NCBI GenBank assembly: GCA_944375745.1
Contig: CALWAV010000084.1
Location: 1 to 33,134, forward strand
Origin: an uncultured Merdimonas sp.
GTDB lineage: Bacteria > Bacillota > Clostridia > Lachnospirales > Lachnospiraceae
DNA: 33,134 nucleotides
Direction of reading: 5' to 3'
Made by a program: the position numbers and the translations under genes. Positions 1-8,115 of this stretch are shown here, piece after piece. Position 1 is the first letter of the stretch; every line of letters begins with the position of its first letter. Below the pieces are notes generated by a model. The model did not search any database and was not told where the DNA came from. It saw only the letters and a list, made by a program, of their open reading frames with translations.

Positions 1-49
1 TTTTTTGACGGTTATCCGGAATATTATGTAAATACAGATTATTTGAAAT

Positions 50-107
50 ACTAAAAAAATTGAATATTTAAAAAATAATTGACAAAGAGGAAAGTGGTGT
101 TTATAAT
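50..107 (+). promoter_or_regulatory. Consensus sigma-A promoter of the peptide operon
   Basis: TTGACA at 79-84 and TATAAT at 102-107 are separated by exactly 17 bases, so both hexamers and the spacer match the consensus perfectly. Upstream, A-runs at 53-59 and 70-75 sit in an AT-rich stretch that resembles an UP element. Transcription would start near 113-115, giving a leader of about 100 nt before the start codon at 218. Bases 1-49 show nothing that I can assign. A fully consensus promoter on a 13-kb operon suggests that expression is limited by a repressor or by the leader rather than by promoter strength (inference). Confidence 0.9.
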
Positions 108-118
108 AGGCATAACGA

Positions 119-177
119 TTAAGGTGCAAAGGGGCAGATGAAACGTTCTGCCATTTTTTATACCTTTAGCACTTTAA
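119..177 (+). promoter_or_regulatory. Structured 5' leader, possible attenuator
   Basis: TTAAGGTGC (119-127) can pair with GCACTTTAA (169-177) with one G-U, and AAAGG (128-132) pairs with CCTTT (163-167). Inside lies a second hairpin, GGCAGA (133-138) with TCTGCC (147-152), followed directly by six T (154-159). The inner hairpin plus U-run looks like a short intrinsic terminator, while the outer stem encloses it. No known riboswitch class was recognised. It may tune operon expression or stabilise the mRNA. Confidence 0.5.
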
Positions 178-217
178 TAGGTGAAAGCGTCAAAAACAGT
201 GACAGGAGGAAAATGTT

Positions 218-1861
218 ATGAAGAAACTCATGAAACCATTGGCTCTGCTGATGGCCGCCCTGATGGTAACACTGACAGGCTGCGGGGGAAGCGGAGCTGA
301 GGACAACAGCAGCAGTGTGATTATCGGCCAGTCTTCTGAGGTGGCAAACTTAAATCCCATGATTCAGCCCCGTACACCGGACAGCAATGTACAATGTCTG
401 ATTTTTGATTATCTGGTAATCCCGGACGAGAACCTGAATTATGTGGGTGATCTGGCAGACAGCTGGGACATCTCAGATGACGGTACCGTCTATACCTTCC
501 ATCTGAAGGAAGGCGTTAAGTGGCATGATGGAGAAGACTTCAACGCAGACGATGTAATCTTTACTCTTACTTCTCTGGCATCCCCGGAATACACCGGAGG
601 AAACGAGGGACGCGTAATGTCTATCGTAGGTGCTCCCGAGTATCAGGCAGGCACTGCGGACAGCGTATCAGGTCTCAAGAAAATTGACGATTACACAGTG
701 GAAATCACCCTGTCCTCTCCCAATGCGGCATTCCTTTCCAATATGTATGTAGCGATGCTTCCGGAGCATATTCTGGCAGACGAGAGCCCGGCAGACTGGG
801 GCAATGATGATTTCAACCGCGCGCCCATCGGTACCGGAAAGTATAAATTCGTAGAGTGGGAGCCGGGCCAGTACATTTCTCTGGAACGCAATGATGACTA
901 TTTCGGAACCATGCCTTCTATTGAAAATGTGATAGTACAGTTTGGTGCGGACACGACTCTGGTAGCAGCTCTGCTGAACGGAGAGATTGATGTGCTGTAC
1001 AACCTGCCAGCCACAGAGATTGAGAATGTGGAGGCTGTAGATGGAGTAAGCGTATACAACTACGAGATGATGAGCGTTTATTACATCGGACTGAACATGC
1101 TGGATCCTGCCTTAAGCGACCTGAGAGTACGTCAGGCGCTGGCATACGCTCTGGACAAGCAGACCATCGTAGATACCGTATATGGAGACACAGCGACTGT
1201 GGCAAACGATGTTTTCCCGGACAACCACTGGTCTCACAACCCGGATGTGACGGTTTACGAGTACAATCCGGAAAAGGCTAAATCCCTTCTGGAGGAAGCC
1301 GGATATACCATGAACGACTCTACAGGATACTATGAGAAGGACGGCAGAACCCTTCATCTGACCTACGACATGAGCACCAGCACTGACGGACGGCAGGTAG
1401 CCGCTCTGATTCAGCAGTACTGGAAAGCCATCGGCGTGGAGATGGAAGTAATCGAGCAGGATTTCGCGACACTGGCTTACAGCAAGCTGCTTCCGAACAA
1501 CGCCACAGAGGAGACTACAGCAGATTCCTTCCAGTGCTATACACTGGGATTCGGCGTAGAGGCTGACCCGGAGGAGTACAACGCATACCTTTCTACTTCT
1601 ACCGGAGCAGGTTCCTGGAACTTTATCCATTACAGCAATCCTCAGGTAGACCAGCTCTTCCAGCAGCAGCTTCTTGAGACTGATCCGGAGGCAAGAGCAG
1701 ACTGCTTCCATCAGATCGCAGCGATTCTGGCAGAGGACGAGCCCTGGATCCCGCTGTACAACAAGGCGACCAGCGCAGGCTTAAGCGACAGGATCCAGAA
1801 CTTTACCGCGGATTTCCGTGGAATCAACTTCCAGATTGAGAAATGGACCCTTGCTGAGTAA
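218..1861 (+). CDS. Peptide ABC transporter substrate-binding lipoprotein (family 5)
   Basis: This is the extracellular receptor that captures peptides and hands them to the permeases encoded downstream. Residues 1-22 form a lipoprotein signal: two Lys, a hydrophobic core, then lipobox LTGC with Cys22 as the lipidation site. The mature part has the family 5 (SBP_bac_5) signature, including an early LADSW segment and VKWHDGEDFNADDV near residue 105. The length of 547 residues is typical of DppA/OppA proteins. The start is fixed by AGGAGG at 204-209, eight bases before ATG. It is the first gene of the operon, and a strong stem-loop follows it at 1884-1919, which may keep its mRNA more abundant than the rest. 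The exact ligand cannot be read from sequence. Neighbouring X-Pro-type peptidases suggest short, perhaps proline-containing, peptides (inference). Confidence 0.93.
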   Translation: MKKLMKPLALLMAALMVTLTGCGGSGAEDNSSSVIIGQSSEVANLNPMIQPRTPDSNVQCLIFDYLVIPDENLNYVGDLADSWDISDDGTVYTFHLKEGVKWHDGEDFNADDVIFTLTSLASPEYTGGNEGRVMSIVGAPEYQAGTADSVSGLKKIDDYTVEITLSSPNAAFLSNMYVAMLPEHILADESPADWGNDDFNRAPIGTGKYKFVEWEPGQYISLERNDDYFGTMPSIENVIVQFGADTTLVAALLNGEIDVLYNLPATEIENVEAVDGVSVYNYEMMSVYYIGLNMLDPALSDLRVRQALAYALDKQTIVDTVYGDTATVANDVFPDNHWSHNPDVTVYEYNPEKAKSLLEEAGYTMNDSTGYYEKDGRTLHLTYDMSTSTDGRQVAALIQQYWKAIGVEMEVIEQDFATLAYSKLLPNNATEETTADSFQCYTLGFGVEADPEEYNAYLSTSTGAGSWNFIHYSNPQVDQLFQQQLLETDPEARADCFHQIAAILAEDEPWIPLYNKATSAGLSDRIQNFTADFRGINFQIEKWTLAE

Positions 1862-1883
1862 AAACTGAAGAATTGAATTTTTT

Positions 1884-1919
1884 ACACAGGACCCGGGACG
1901 GCAGTCCAGGGTCCTGTGT
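1884..1919 (+). promoter_or_regulatory. Intercistronic stem-loop after the binding-protein gene
   Basis: An 11-bp perfect stem pairs 1884-1894 (ACACAGGACCC) with 1909-1919. It extends by four further pairs (1896-1899 with 1904-1907) after one G-A mismatch, closing on a four-base loop. No T-run follows, so it is not a standard terminator. Such hairpins after binding-protein genes are known to protect the upstream mRNA segment from 3' decay, giving excess binding protein over permease. The position 22 bases after the stop at 1861 fits that role. Confidence 0.65.
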
Positions 1920-1941
1920 GCTGAATGGAGAAGACGAAAGT

Positions 1942-3243
1942 ATGGAACTGGAACCGGTTGGCCTGTTGAAAAGGCTGATAAGAATCAATACGACAAATCC
2001 TCCCGGGAAGGAAAAGCAGCTTCTGGATGTCTTAAAGGAGATTCTGGAGCTGAATCATATCGAATGCGTCTTTCAGGAGACGGCGCCCGGCAGAGGAAAT
2101 CTGCTGGCCTGGCTCCCTGCGGACCCGGCTTTCCGGGCTGCGGAAGGAACGCGGACGCCGCTGATTCTGCTGAGCCATGTGGACGTGGTAGGAGCGCAGC
2201 CGGAGCAGTGGAAGTTCCCTCCTTTTGAGGCACAGGAGGAGGACGGCTATATCTATGGTAGAGGGTCTGTGGATACAAAGCAGCTGACCGTCATGGAGCT
2301 GGCCGCTTTTTTGAATCTTAAGGATTCCGGAATAAAAAGAAAACGGGACGTGTATTTTCTGGCCACCAGTGATGAGGAGAGCGGAAGCGCTCTGGGATTA
2401 TCCTGGTTTCTGGAGCATGAAATTACGCTGGGAGACAGAACCTTTTCAGGAACAGAGCTGTTCCGCGGAAGTGATGTGATAAGTGAGGGAGGCGGTTTCC
2501 CGATTCTTGCCGGAGGGCGGGAATATTATCTCTGCGAGTCCGGACAGAAAGGCTGCGGAACTGTGGAGTTTACTGTACTGGCCAGAAAAGCAAAAGGCGT
2601 GTTCTTTGGAAGCGGAGACGGCATGGAACGGGCCATGGGCCTGGTCCGGGACATCGGAAGGCGGACGCTTGCGGGACGGACACTGAATACGGTAAAGCTT
2701 TTTGAGAGCAGCCTTGCGGGGGCAGAGCTTTCCCCAATGATGAAGAAAATACTGACTGCCATGAAGAGAAACACCATGACAGTTACCATGATAGAAGGAA
2801 AAAACGTAAACCAAGTCCGGGTACTCTGTGATGTACGCCTTCTGCCAGGCTTTGGCAGAGAATATCTTGAGAAGGAGCTTCAGGAGCTTTCAGAAAAATG
2901 GGATTGCTCCTGGAATATTCTTTCCCTGAGCGAAGGCTATGAGAGCAGCCCGGAGAGCGGCTTCCTGGAGCTTCTGGAAAAAGCGGTTCTGGAGGTTCTG
3001 GGAAAGACGAAAGAGGAAGCGCAGATTCTTCCGTTTGTGTCCATGGGTTCCTCCGACGGTCATTTTCTGGCAGGAGTGGCAGCCGGGGTATATGGCTGCA
3101 GCCCGGTCTATGCCTGGGATATGACCTTTGATACGGCGGTGTCCATGGTGCACGGCGTAAATGAAAGGATACACAGAGATTCGGTGGTGTTTGGCTGCCG
3201 GGTACTGACATTGGCTGTGAGACGAGCGGCCGGAGAGGAGTGA
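1942..3243 (+). CDS. M20-family metallopeptidase, first copy, lid His missing
   Basis: This is a cytosolic zinc peptidase of the ArgE/DapE/CPG2 (M20) type, 433 residues. Metal-site residues are visible in order: His79-x-Asp81, bridging Asp111 in GRGSVDTK, catalytic Glu145 and ligand Glu146, Glu182 in SEGGG, and His404 near the C-terminus. The lid domain normally carries GGHAS, whose His completes the active site of the partner subunit. Here residues 217-224 read AKGVFFGS, so that His is absent, whereas the paralogue at 4464 keeps it. The frame is open back to 1873, but that upstream start would place the 1884-1919 hairpin inside the gene. ATG 1942 has GGAG at 1927-1930 and matches the paralogue's N-terminus. 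Substrate is unknown. It may be catalytically altered or work with the second copy. Confidence 0.85.
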   Translation: MELEPVGLLKRLIRINTTNPPGKEKQLLDVLKEILELNHIECVFQETAPGRGNLLAWLPADPAFRAAEGTRTPLILLSHVDVVGAQPEQWKFPPFEAQEEDGYIYGRGSVDTKQLTVMELAAFLNLKDSGIKRKRDVYFLATSDEESGSALGLSWFLEHEITLGDRTFSGTELFRGSDVISEGGGFPILAGGREYYLCESGQKGCGTVEFTVLARKAKGVFFGSGDGMERAMGLVRDIGRRTLAGRTLNTVKLFESSLAGAELSPMMKKILTAMKRNTMTVTMIEGKNVNQVRVLCDVRLLPGFGREYLEKELQELSEKWDCSWNILSLSEGYESSPESGFLELLEKAVLEVLGKTKEEAQILPFVSMGSSDGHFLAGVAAGVYGCSPVYAWDMTFDTAVSMVHGVNERIHRDSVVFGCRVLTLAVRRAAGEE

Positions 3244-3248
3244 CAAAA

Positions 3249-4460
3249 GTGATTAACAGAAATGACGTAGCAAGAGAAAAAATGCAGCGGGCGGCAGAGA
3301 TGCTGCAGGAGAACGGAATCGACATGTGGGTGTTCTACACGAGAATGAAAGTGGATACCGCGCTGGAGCTGATGTTCAACACAGATACTCAGAATGAGGT
3401 CCTCTTTCTGCTGACCAAGGGCGGGGACCGGATCGCGGTTGCCCTTCCGGAGGATGCCGCTGCCTATGAGAAGAGCGGCCTTTACACGAAGGTTATCACC
3501 ACGGACAGCGAGGGCTTTATGAAGGAATTTAAGAAGGCCTTCGATGAGTTTCAGGTTCAGAGCCTGGCTGTCAATGATTCCATGGATGACACCCGCTGTG
3601 ACGGACTGACTATGGGACTTTACAAGAAGCTGGAAAAAGCCATCGGACCGGAGGTTATGGCGAAGGTAAAGCGGTGCAGCTATTCCATGCTGGAGGAGCT
3701 GCGCGCGGTGAAGACTCCCAGCGAGATCGAGATTATGAAGGAATGCAGCCGGATTACGACGGATATTTATGATGCCCTGTTTAAGAGAATCCACGTGGGC
3801 TTAAGTGAGATTGATGTAGCCAAGATCATGATGGAGGAGTGCGAGAAGAGAAATGTGTGCACAGCCTTTGGCAATCCCCCCGAGTATCCGCTGGTTCTCA
3901 ATCCCAAGGGAGGCATGTCCCACAGAGGACCCAACGACAGCAATATCTGCGAGCCGGGCGACATGCTGGTCATTGACTTCAGCATCCGTTATAACGGCTA
4001 TACTTCTGATATTGCCCGTACCATGTATTTCCTGAAGCCCGGCGAGGAGCACGCGCCCCAGGACGCAGTAGACTGTGCCAACGCGGCTATCCGCGCGGTG
4101 GGAGCTGTGATGGAGAAAATCAAACCCGGCATGAAGGGCTATGAAGTGGATGAAATCGGACGTCAGTCTATCATTGACAGCGGTTTCCCGGCTTTTCCCC
4201 ATGCCACCGGCCATCAGGTGGGCCTGGAGGTTCACGATGGCGGAACAACCCTTGGACCGAAGACAGGAAGATACTCCTCCCACGGTGTGCTGCGTAAAAA
4301 TGAGATCTACGCTCTGGAGCCCACAGTTCTTCAGGACAGGGACAAACGCAGCGCCATCATCGAGGACGATGTGCTGCTGACAGATGACGGCTGCGTGCTG
4401 ATCAGCAAGCGTCAGACAGCGCTGATTGAGATCCCCTACCGGACAGGCGAGGAGAGCTGA
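3249..4460 (+). CDS. M24-family Xaa-Pro peptidase/creatinase-like hydrolase
   Basis: The protein has the two-part creatinase architecture: an N-terminal creatinase domain (about 1-140) and a C-terminal pita-bread metallopeptidase domain (about 150-400). All five metal ligands of M24 enzymes are present: Asp243, Asp254, His322, Glu357 and Glu372. Family members remove N-terminal residues before proline or cleave related amidino compounds, using two metal ions. GTG 3249 is chosen because GAGAGGAG at 3233-3240 lies eight bases upstream. A GTG at 3240 overlapping the previous stop is possible and would add three residues. It sits between two M20 genes in the transporter operon, so an intracellular peptidase role is likely. 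Creatinase itself cannot be excluded. Confidence 0.85.
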   Translation: MINRNDVAREKMQRAAEMLQENGIDMWVFYTRMKVDTALELMFNTDTQNEVLFLLTKGGDRIAVALPEDAAAYEKSGLYTKVITTDSEGFMKEFKKAFDEFQVQSLAVNDSMDDTRCDGLTMGLYKKLEKAIGPEVMAKVKRCSYSMLEELRAVKTPSEIEIMKECSRITTDIYDALFKRIHVGLSEIDVAKIMMEECEKRNVCTAFGNPPEYPLVLNPKGGMSHRGPNDSNICEPGDMLVIDFSIRYNGYTSDIARTMYFLKPGEEHAPQDAVDCANAAIRAVGAVMEKIKPGMKGYEVDEIGRQSIIDSGFPAFPHATGHQVGLEVHDGGTTLGPKTGRYSSHGVLRKNEIYALEPTVLQDRDKRSAIIEDDVLLTDDGCVLISKRQTALIEIPYRTGEES

Positions 4461-4463
4461 TGG

Positions 4464-5753
4464 ATGATGAATCTGACAGAGAGTAAAGAGGCGTTTATCC
4501 GGCTGATACAGATTCCTTCTGTCACCGGAAGCAGCCAGGAAGAAAAGGCCTGCGCTTTTCTGGAAGAGATTCTGAAGTGCAGCGGCATAGAGAGCAGGCG
4601 TATTGCAAAGATTCCTGAGCGTCCTAATCTTCTGGCCTGCATCCGGGCAGAAAAGCCGGAAAAGGAGCCGGTGGTCCTGATTTCCCATATCGATGTGGTG
4701 GATGGAGATCCGAAGCAGTGGAGCCATCCGGTCTTTGGAGGCGAGATTGCGGAAGGACGAATCTGGGGACGCGGCACACTGGATACCAAGCAGCTTACCA
4801 TGATGGAGCTTTACAGCTTCCTGCGCCTGAAAGAGCGGGAAAAGGACCTGAGCCGGGATGTGTGGTTTCTGGCCACAATCGATGAGGAGGGCGGAAGCAG
4901 CTTTGGCATGGAATATGTAAAAAGCGTATGCCCGGAGCTTTTTGGGAATGCGGTGGTCTTCAATGAAGGCGGCGGCTTTCCTCTCCATATTAACGGCAGA
5001 AATTATATGATGCTGACGGTGGGAGAAAAAGGAGTCTGCCGGGTCCGGGTCCGCGCAGAGGGCACGGGAGGCCATGCCAGCGCACCGGGAGATGACCAGG
5101 CTGTACAGAAGCTTGCAGAAGGCCTGCGGCGGATTTTCGCCGCGGAGCAGACGCTTGTCTGCGGAAGCCGCCATACCCAGGATACCATGAGAGAGATCGT
5201 CGGGAGCAGTGACTGGGACAACGCGGCAGGCGCCGATATCTTCGGCTATGCCGGCCAGAACAGCATCGGTATGAGAAATTACCGCATCGGCGAACGCAGC
5301 AATGTGATTCCCGCGGAGGCGGAGACGGTTCTGGAGTTTAAGCTTCTGCCCGGTTCCCGGGAAGAGGATGTGAAGGAATTCCTGGACCGGGAGCTGCAAA
5401 GCCTTCCGGTGCAGTATGAGATCTTAAGCTTTGAGCCGGGCTTTGAGAGCCATTTCGAAAATTCCCGCTTAAAAGATCTGGTCAAGGAACTGAACGAGGC
5501 CTGCGCCCGTTACGGCTTTGAGGGAGAGGTACTCCCTATGCTGGCTCTCGGACGCACGGACGGCCGTTTCTTTGGAAGCGAGGGCAGCTTTGTGTATGGC
5601 TGTTCCCCGCTGCTGATGGGAGATTCCTTCGACGTGGTGCTGCCGAAGGTTCATGGAAATGATGAGAGCATTCTGGAGGAGTCCTATCTGTTTGGCTGCC
5701 AGGTGCTTGATGAAATCCTGCAGAAAGACTGTCTGCGGGGAGAAGAAAAATAA
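4464..5753 (+). CDS. M20-family metallopeptidase, second copy, complete active site
   Basis: This second M20 enzyme of 429 residues keeps all expected catalytic positions: His75, Asp77, Asp107, Glu141/Glu142, Glu168, lid-domain His204 in GGHAS, and terminal His397. It shares distinctive stretches with the copy at 1942 (GRG-x-x-DTKQLT and EGGGFP), so the two arose by duplication and then diverged, mainly in the lid domain. GAGGAG at 4449-4454 supports ATG 4464; the adjacent ATG 4467 is an alternative. The start lies three bases after the M24 gene's stop, so translation is probably coupled. The family includes dipeptidases, aminoacylases and deacylases acting on N-acyl or peptide bonds. The operon favours dipeptidase activity (inference). 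Confidence 0.9.
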   Translation: MMNLTESKEAFIRLIQIPSVTGSSQEEKACAFLEEILKCSGIESRRIAKIPERPNLLACIRAEKPEKEPVVLISHIDVVDGDPKQWSHPVFGGEIAEGRIWGRGTLDTKQLTMMELYSFLRLKEREKDLSRDVWFLATIDEEGGSSFGMEYVKSVCPELFGNAVVFNEGGGFPLHINGRNYMMLTVGEKGVCRVRVRAEGTGGHASAPGDDQAVQKLAEGLRRIFAAEQTLVCGSRHTQDTMREIVGSSDWDNAAGADIFGYAGQNSIGMRNYRIGERSNVIPAEAETVLEFKLLPGSREEDVKEFLDRELQSLPVQYEILSFEPGFESHFENSRLKDLVKELNEACARYGFEGEVLPMLALGRTDGRFFGSEGSFVYGCSPLLMGDSFDVVLPKVHGNDESILEESYLFGCQVLDEILQKDCLRGEEK

Positions 5754-5764
5754 GGAGGAGCGAC

Positions 5765-6223
5765 ATGAAGGATTATAGTTATCATAAAAAAGTAATCGAG
5801 GATGTGACGGAAAAGCTCAGGGAGCTGGATATTGATCTGTATCTGATTATCACAGCGGAAGGATGCGATCCCATGACATCCTTTATTCCGGGTGTGGACA
5901 CGGTAGGATCCAGCGCGTTTATGTTTGCGAAGGATGGAAGACGGCTTGCCATCGCTTCCAGCATTGATGCCCAGGATGTGGAAGAGTCCGGCCTTTTCGA
6001 TCAGGTGATCCGCTATGACACCTATGACGATACGCTGGCAGAGACTGTAATCAGCCTTCAGCCGAAGAAGATCGCGCTGGATTATTCGGAGGATGTGCCT
6101 TTCTGTGACGGACTGACGATGGGCAAATATGAGAAGTTTGTGAAATTTATGGGAGATTATTCCTTTGAGATCTGCAGCGCGGATCTGTTTATTCCGGAAG
6201 TACAGCGCATGAACGCAAGATAG
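5765..6223 (+). CDS. Stand-alone creatinase N-terminal domain protein
   Basis: The 152-residue product resembles only the N-terminal domain of creatinase/M24 peptidases. It shares the CDGLTMG-x-Y motif with the first ~140 residues of the M24 enzyme at 3249 and has the same domain-sized layout. The pita-bread catalytic domain is absent; the protein stops at the domain boundary, just where the linker would begin. AAGGAGGAG precedes ATG 5765. The stop TAG (6221-6223) is built into the ribosome-binding site of the permease gene, so this is a properly integrated cistron, and no catalytic-domain remnant follows. In M24 enzymes this domain helps form dimers and shapes the substrate pocket. A partner or regulatory role for the neighbouring M24 enzymes is inferred, not shown. 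Confidence 0.75.
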   Translation: MKDYSYHKKVIEDVTEKLRELDIDLYLIITAEGCDPMTSFIPGVDTVGSSAFMFAKDGRRLAIASSIDAQDVEESGLFDQVIRYDTYDDTLAETVISLQPKKIALDYSEDVPFCDGLTMGKYEKFVKFMGDYSFEICSADLFIPEVQRMNAR

Positions 6224-6233
6224 GAGAGTCAAT

Positions 6234-7193
6234 ATGGGAAAATACATTAGAAAACGTCTGCTTCAGGTCATCCCTGTGGTATTCGGAATTACAATCCTGA
6301 CCTTTTTCATTATGCAGCTTGCCCCCGGAGGTCCTTTGACCGGCATGCTGAGCCCCCGTTCTTCACCGGAGGCTCTTCAGAGAGCCAGAGAGGCGCTGGG
6401 GCTGGATAAACCCATTCTTGTGCAGTATTGGAACTGGCTGAAGGAACTGGTGCAGGGCAACTTCGGCTACAGCACCTACAATGGACAGCCGGTTCTGGAG
6501 CAGATTCTGGAGCGTCTGCCGGCGACTCTGCTTCTTACAATTACCGCTTTTGTAATCAGCTTTGTGGTGGGAATTCCTCTGGGTGTGTATTCCGCTACGC
6601 ATAAGTATTCCAAGGGGGATTACGGCCTTACCGTATTCTCTTTTATCGGTATTTCAATTCCCAGCTTCTTTTTCGGCATGGGACTCATCTATATCTTTGC
6701 CCTGAAGCTGAACTGGCTGCCCACCTCGGGCTTTGGTTCCGCCACCTTCCGGGGAACGGGAATGGCGCTTGTGCTTCACAAGCTGAGATATCTGATTATG
6801 CCGGCGATTGTTATGTCCCTGAGCAATCTGGCCACCGTTATGCGGTTTGCCCGATCCAGTATGATTGAGACACTGAATCAGGATTATATCAGGACTGCCC
6901 GGGCCAAGGGACTTTCCGAGAAGGTGGTCATCTACCGCCATGCGCTGAAAAATTCCATGATTCCGGTTATCACGATTTTCGGACAGTCCATTCCGAACCT
7001 GTTTGGAGGCGCTTACATTACGGAAAAGGTGTTTGGCTGGCCGGGCATGGGCCTTCTGGGCGTGGACGCCATCACCAACCGTGATTATCAGATCCTGATG
7101 GGACTTACGCTGTTTACAGCGATTCTGGTAATGCTGGGAAATCTGCTGGCAGACATTATGTACTCGATTGTAGATCCCAGAATCCGTTATTAA
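6234..7193 (+). CDS. dppB: Peptide ABC transporter permease, DppB/OppB type
   Basis: This is an inner-membrane permease subunit of 319 residues. It opens with the typical short cytosolic start and first helix (residues ~8-28, ending LAPGGP), followed by about five more hydrophobic segments. The EAA loop that contacts the ATPases is visible as RTARAKGLSEKVV, before the final helices. It forms the translocation channel with the product of the next gene. AGGAGAG at 6222-6228 overlaps the preceding stop codon and sets ATG 6234. Twelve bases separate it from the DppC-type gene. It could equally be called OppB; family assignment is firm but ligand class is not. Confidence 0.93.
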   Translation: MGKYIRKRLLQVIPVVFGITILTFFIMQLAPGGPLTGMLSPRSSPEALQRAREALGLDKPILVQYWNWLKELVQGNFGYSTYNGQPVLEQILERLPATLLLTITAFVISFVVGIPLGVYSATHKYSKGDYGLTVFSFIGISIPSFFFGMGLIYIFALKLNWLPTSGFGSATFRGTGMALVLHKLRYLIMPAIVMSLSNLATVMRFARSSMIETLNQDYIRTARAKGLSEKVVIYRHALKNSMIPVITIFGQSIPNLFGGAYITEKVFGWPGMGLLGVDAITNRDYQILMGLTLFTAILVMLGNLLADIMYSIVDPRIRY

Positions 7194-7205
7194 AGGAGCA
7201 GCAGC

Positions 7206-8105
7206 ATGGAAAGAAAGAAAACAAAATGGAAACAGAGACAAAATCTCTTTAAAACGGACGCCTGGAAGCGATTCCGCAAAAATAAGCTGGCTCTTGTGGG
7301 AACCGTAGTGATCCTGATTCTGATCCTGGCCGCGGTTTTGGCGCCGCTTCTGGCTCAGAATGATCCCTATGTGAGCCTGAAGGGGAGTAATGGTCTGGTT
7401 ATGACAGACATGTCTCCCAGTGAGAGCGGCACGATTTTGGGCACAGACAGTCTGGGCCGTGACGAATTCAGCCGCCTTGTCTACGCGGCAAGAGTCTCCA
7501 TGAGCGTGGGACTGGTGGCAGTGGGTATTTCCACAGTGGTAGGTATTGTGCTGGGAGCGATTTCAGGATACTTCGGCGGAGCCGCGGATATGATCATCAT
7601 GCGCTGCGTGGATGTCATCAACTGCTTCCCGGTCATGTTCCTGATTATCATTATCGCGGCAATTTTGAACCCGAGTATTTATAACGTTATGATAGTCATC
7701 GGTCTGTGCAACTGGACCGGTACGGCCCGTCTGGTCCGGGGCGAAATCCTGCGGGTGCGTGAGATGGAATATGTACAGGCAGCCGTCTCTTTGGGAGCGA
7801 CGGATTTCCGGATTATCTTTTCCCATATTATTCCGAACGTCATGGCTCCGATTATCGTAGAAGCTACCATGCAGATGGCCCGGGCTATCCTGACAGAGGC
7901 TTCCTTGAGCTACCTGGGCTGCGGCGTTCAGCTTCCCACCGCAAGCTGGGGAAATATGCTGAATGAAGCAAATAACCTGGCGACCCTGACTTCCCGTCCC
8001 TGGCAGTGGATCCCGGCAGGCGCCTGCATTTTCCTGGCGGTACTGAGCATCAACTTTATCGGCGACGGACTTCGTGACGCTTTCGACGCAAAGCAGAAGA
8101 AATAG
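7206..8105 (+). CDS. dppC: Peptide ABC transporter permease, DppC/OppC type
   Basis: This is the second channel subunit, 299 residues. An N-terminal cytosolic segment with many Lys/Arg leads into the first helix at about 31-52 (ALVGTVVILILILAAV). A periplasm-side region ending GTDSLGRDEFSRL, diagnostic of OppC/DppC proteins, follows, then the remaining helices. The EAA loop reads EYVQAAVSLGATDFRII. AAAGGAG at 7192-7198 sits eight bases before ATG 7206 and overlaps the previous stop. The stop is ten bases before the start of the second M24 peptidase gene, so channel and peptidases are made from one message. Confidence 0.93.
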   Translation: MERKKTKWKQRQNLFKTDAWKRFRKNKLALVGTVVILILILAAVLAPLLAQNDPYVSLKGSNGLVMTDMSPSESGTILGTDSLGRDEFSRLVYAARVSMSVGLVAVGISTVVGIVLGAISGYFGGAADMIIMRCVDVINCFPVMFLIIIIAAILNPSIYNVMIVIGLCNWTGTARLVRGEILRVREMEYVQAAVSLGATDFRIIFSHIIPNVMAPIIVEATMQMARAILTEASLSYLGCGVQLPTASWGNMLNEANNLATLTSRPWQWIPAGACIFLAVLSINFIGDGLRDAFDAKQKK

Positions 8106-8115
8106 GGAGGAAACT

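Noticed and set aside
1873-1941. Upstream extension of the first M20 peptidase
   Set aside because: This part encodes the strong hairpin and has no similarity to the paralogue's N-terminus; ATG 1942 has a better context.
3801-5399. 532-codon open frame on the minus strand
   Set aside because: It runs antisense to the M24 and M20 genes, which have full catalytic motifs and ribosome-binding sites. The antisense product shows no family features and is a by-product of codon bias.
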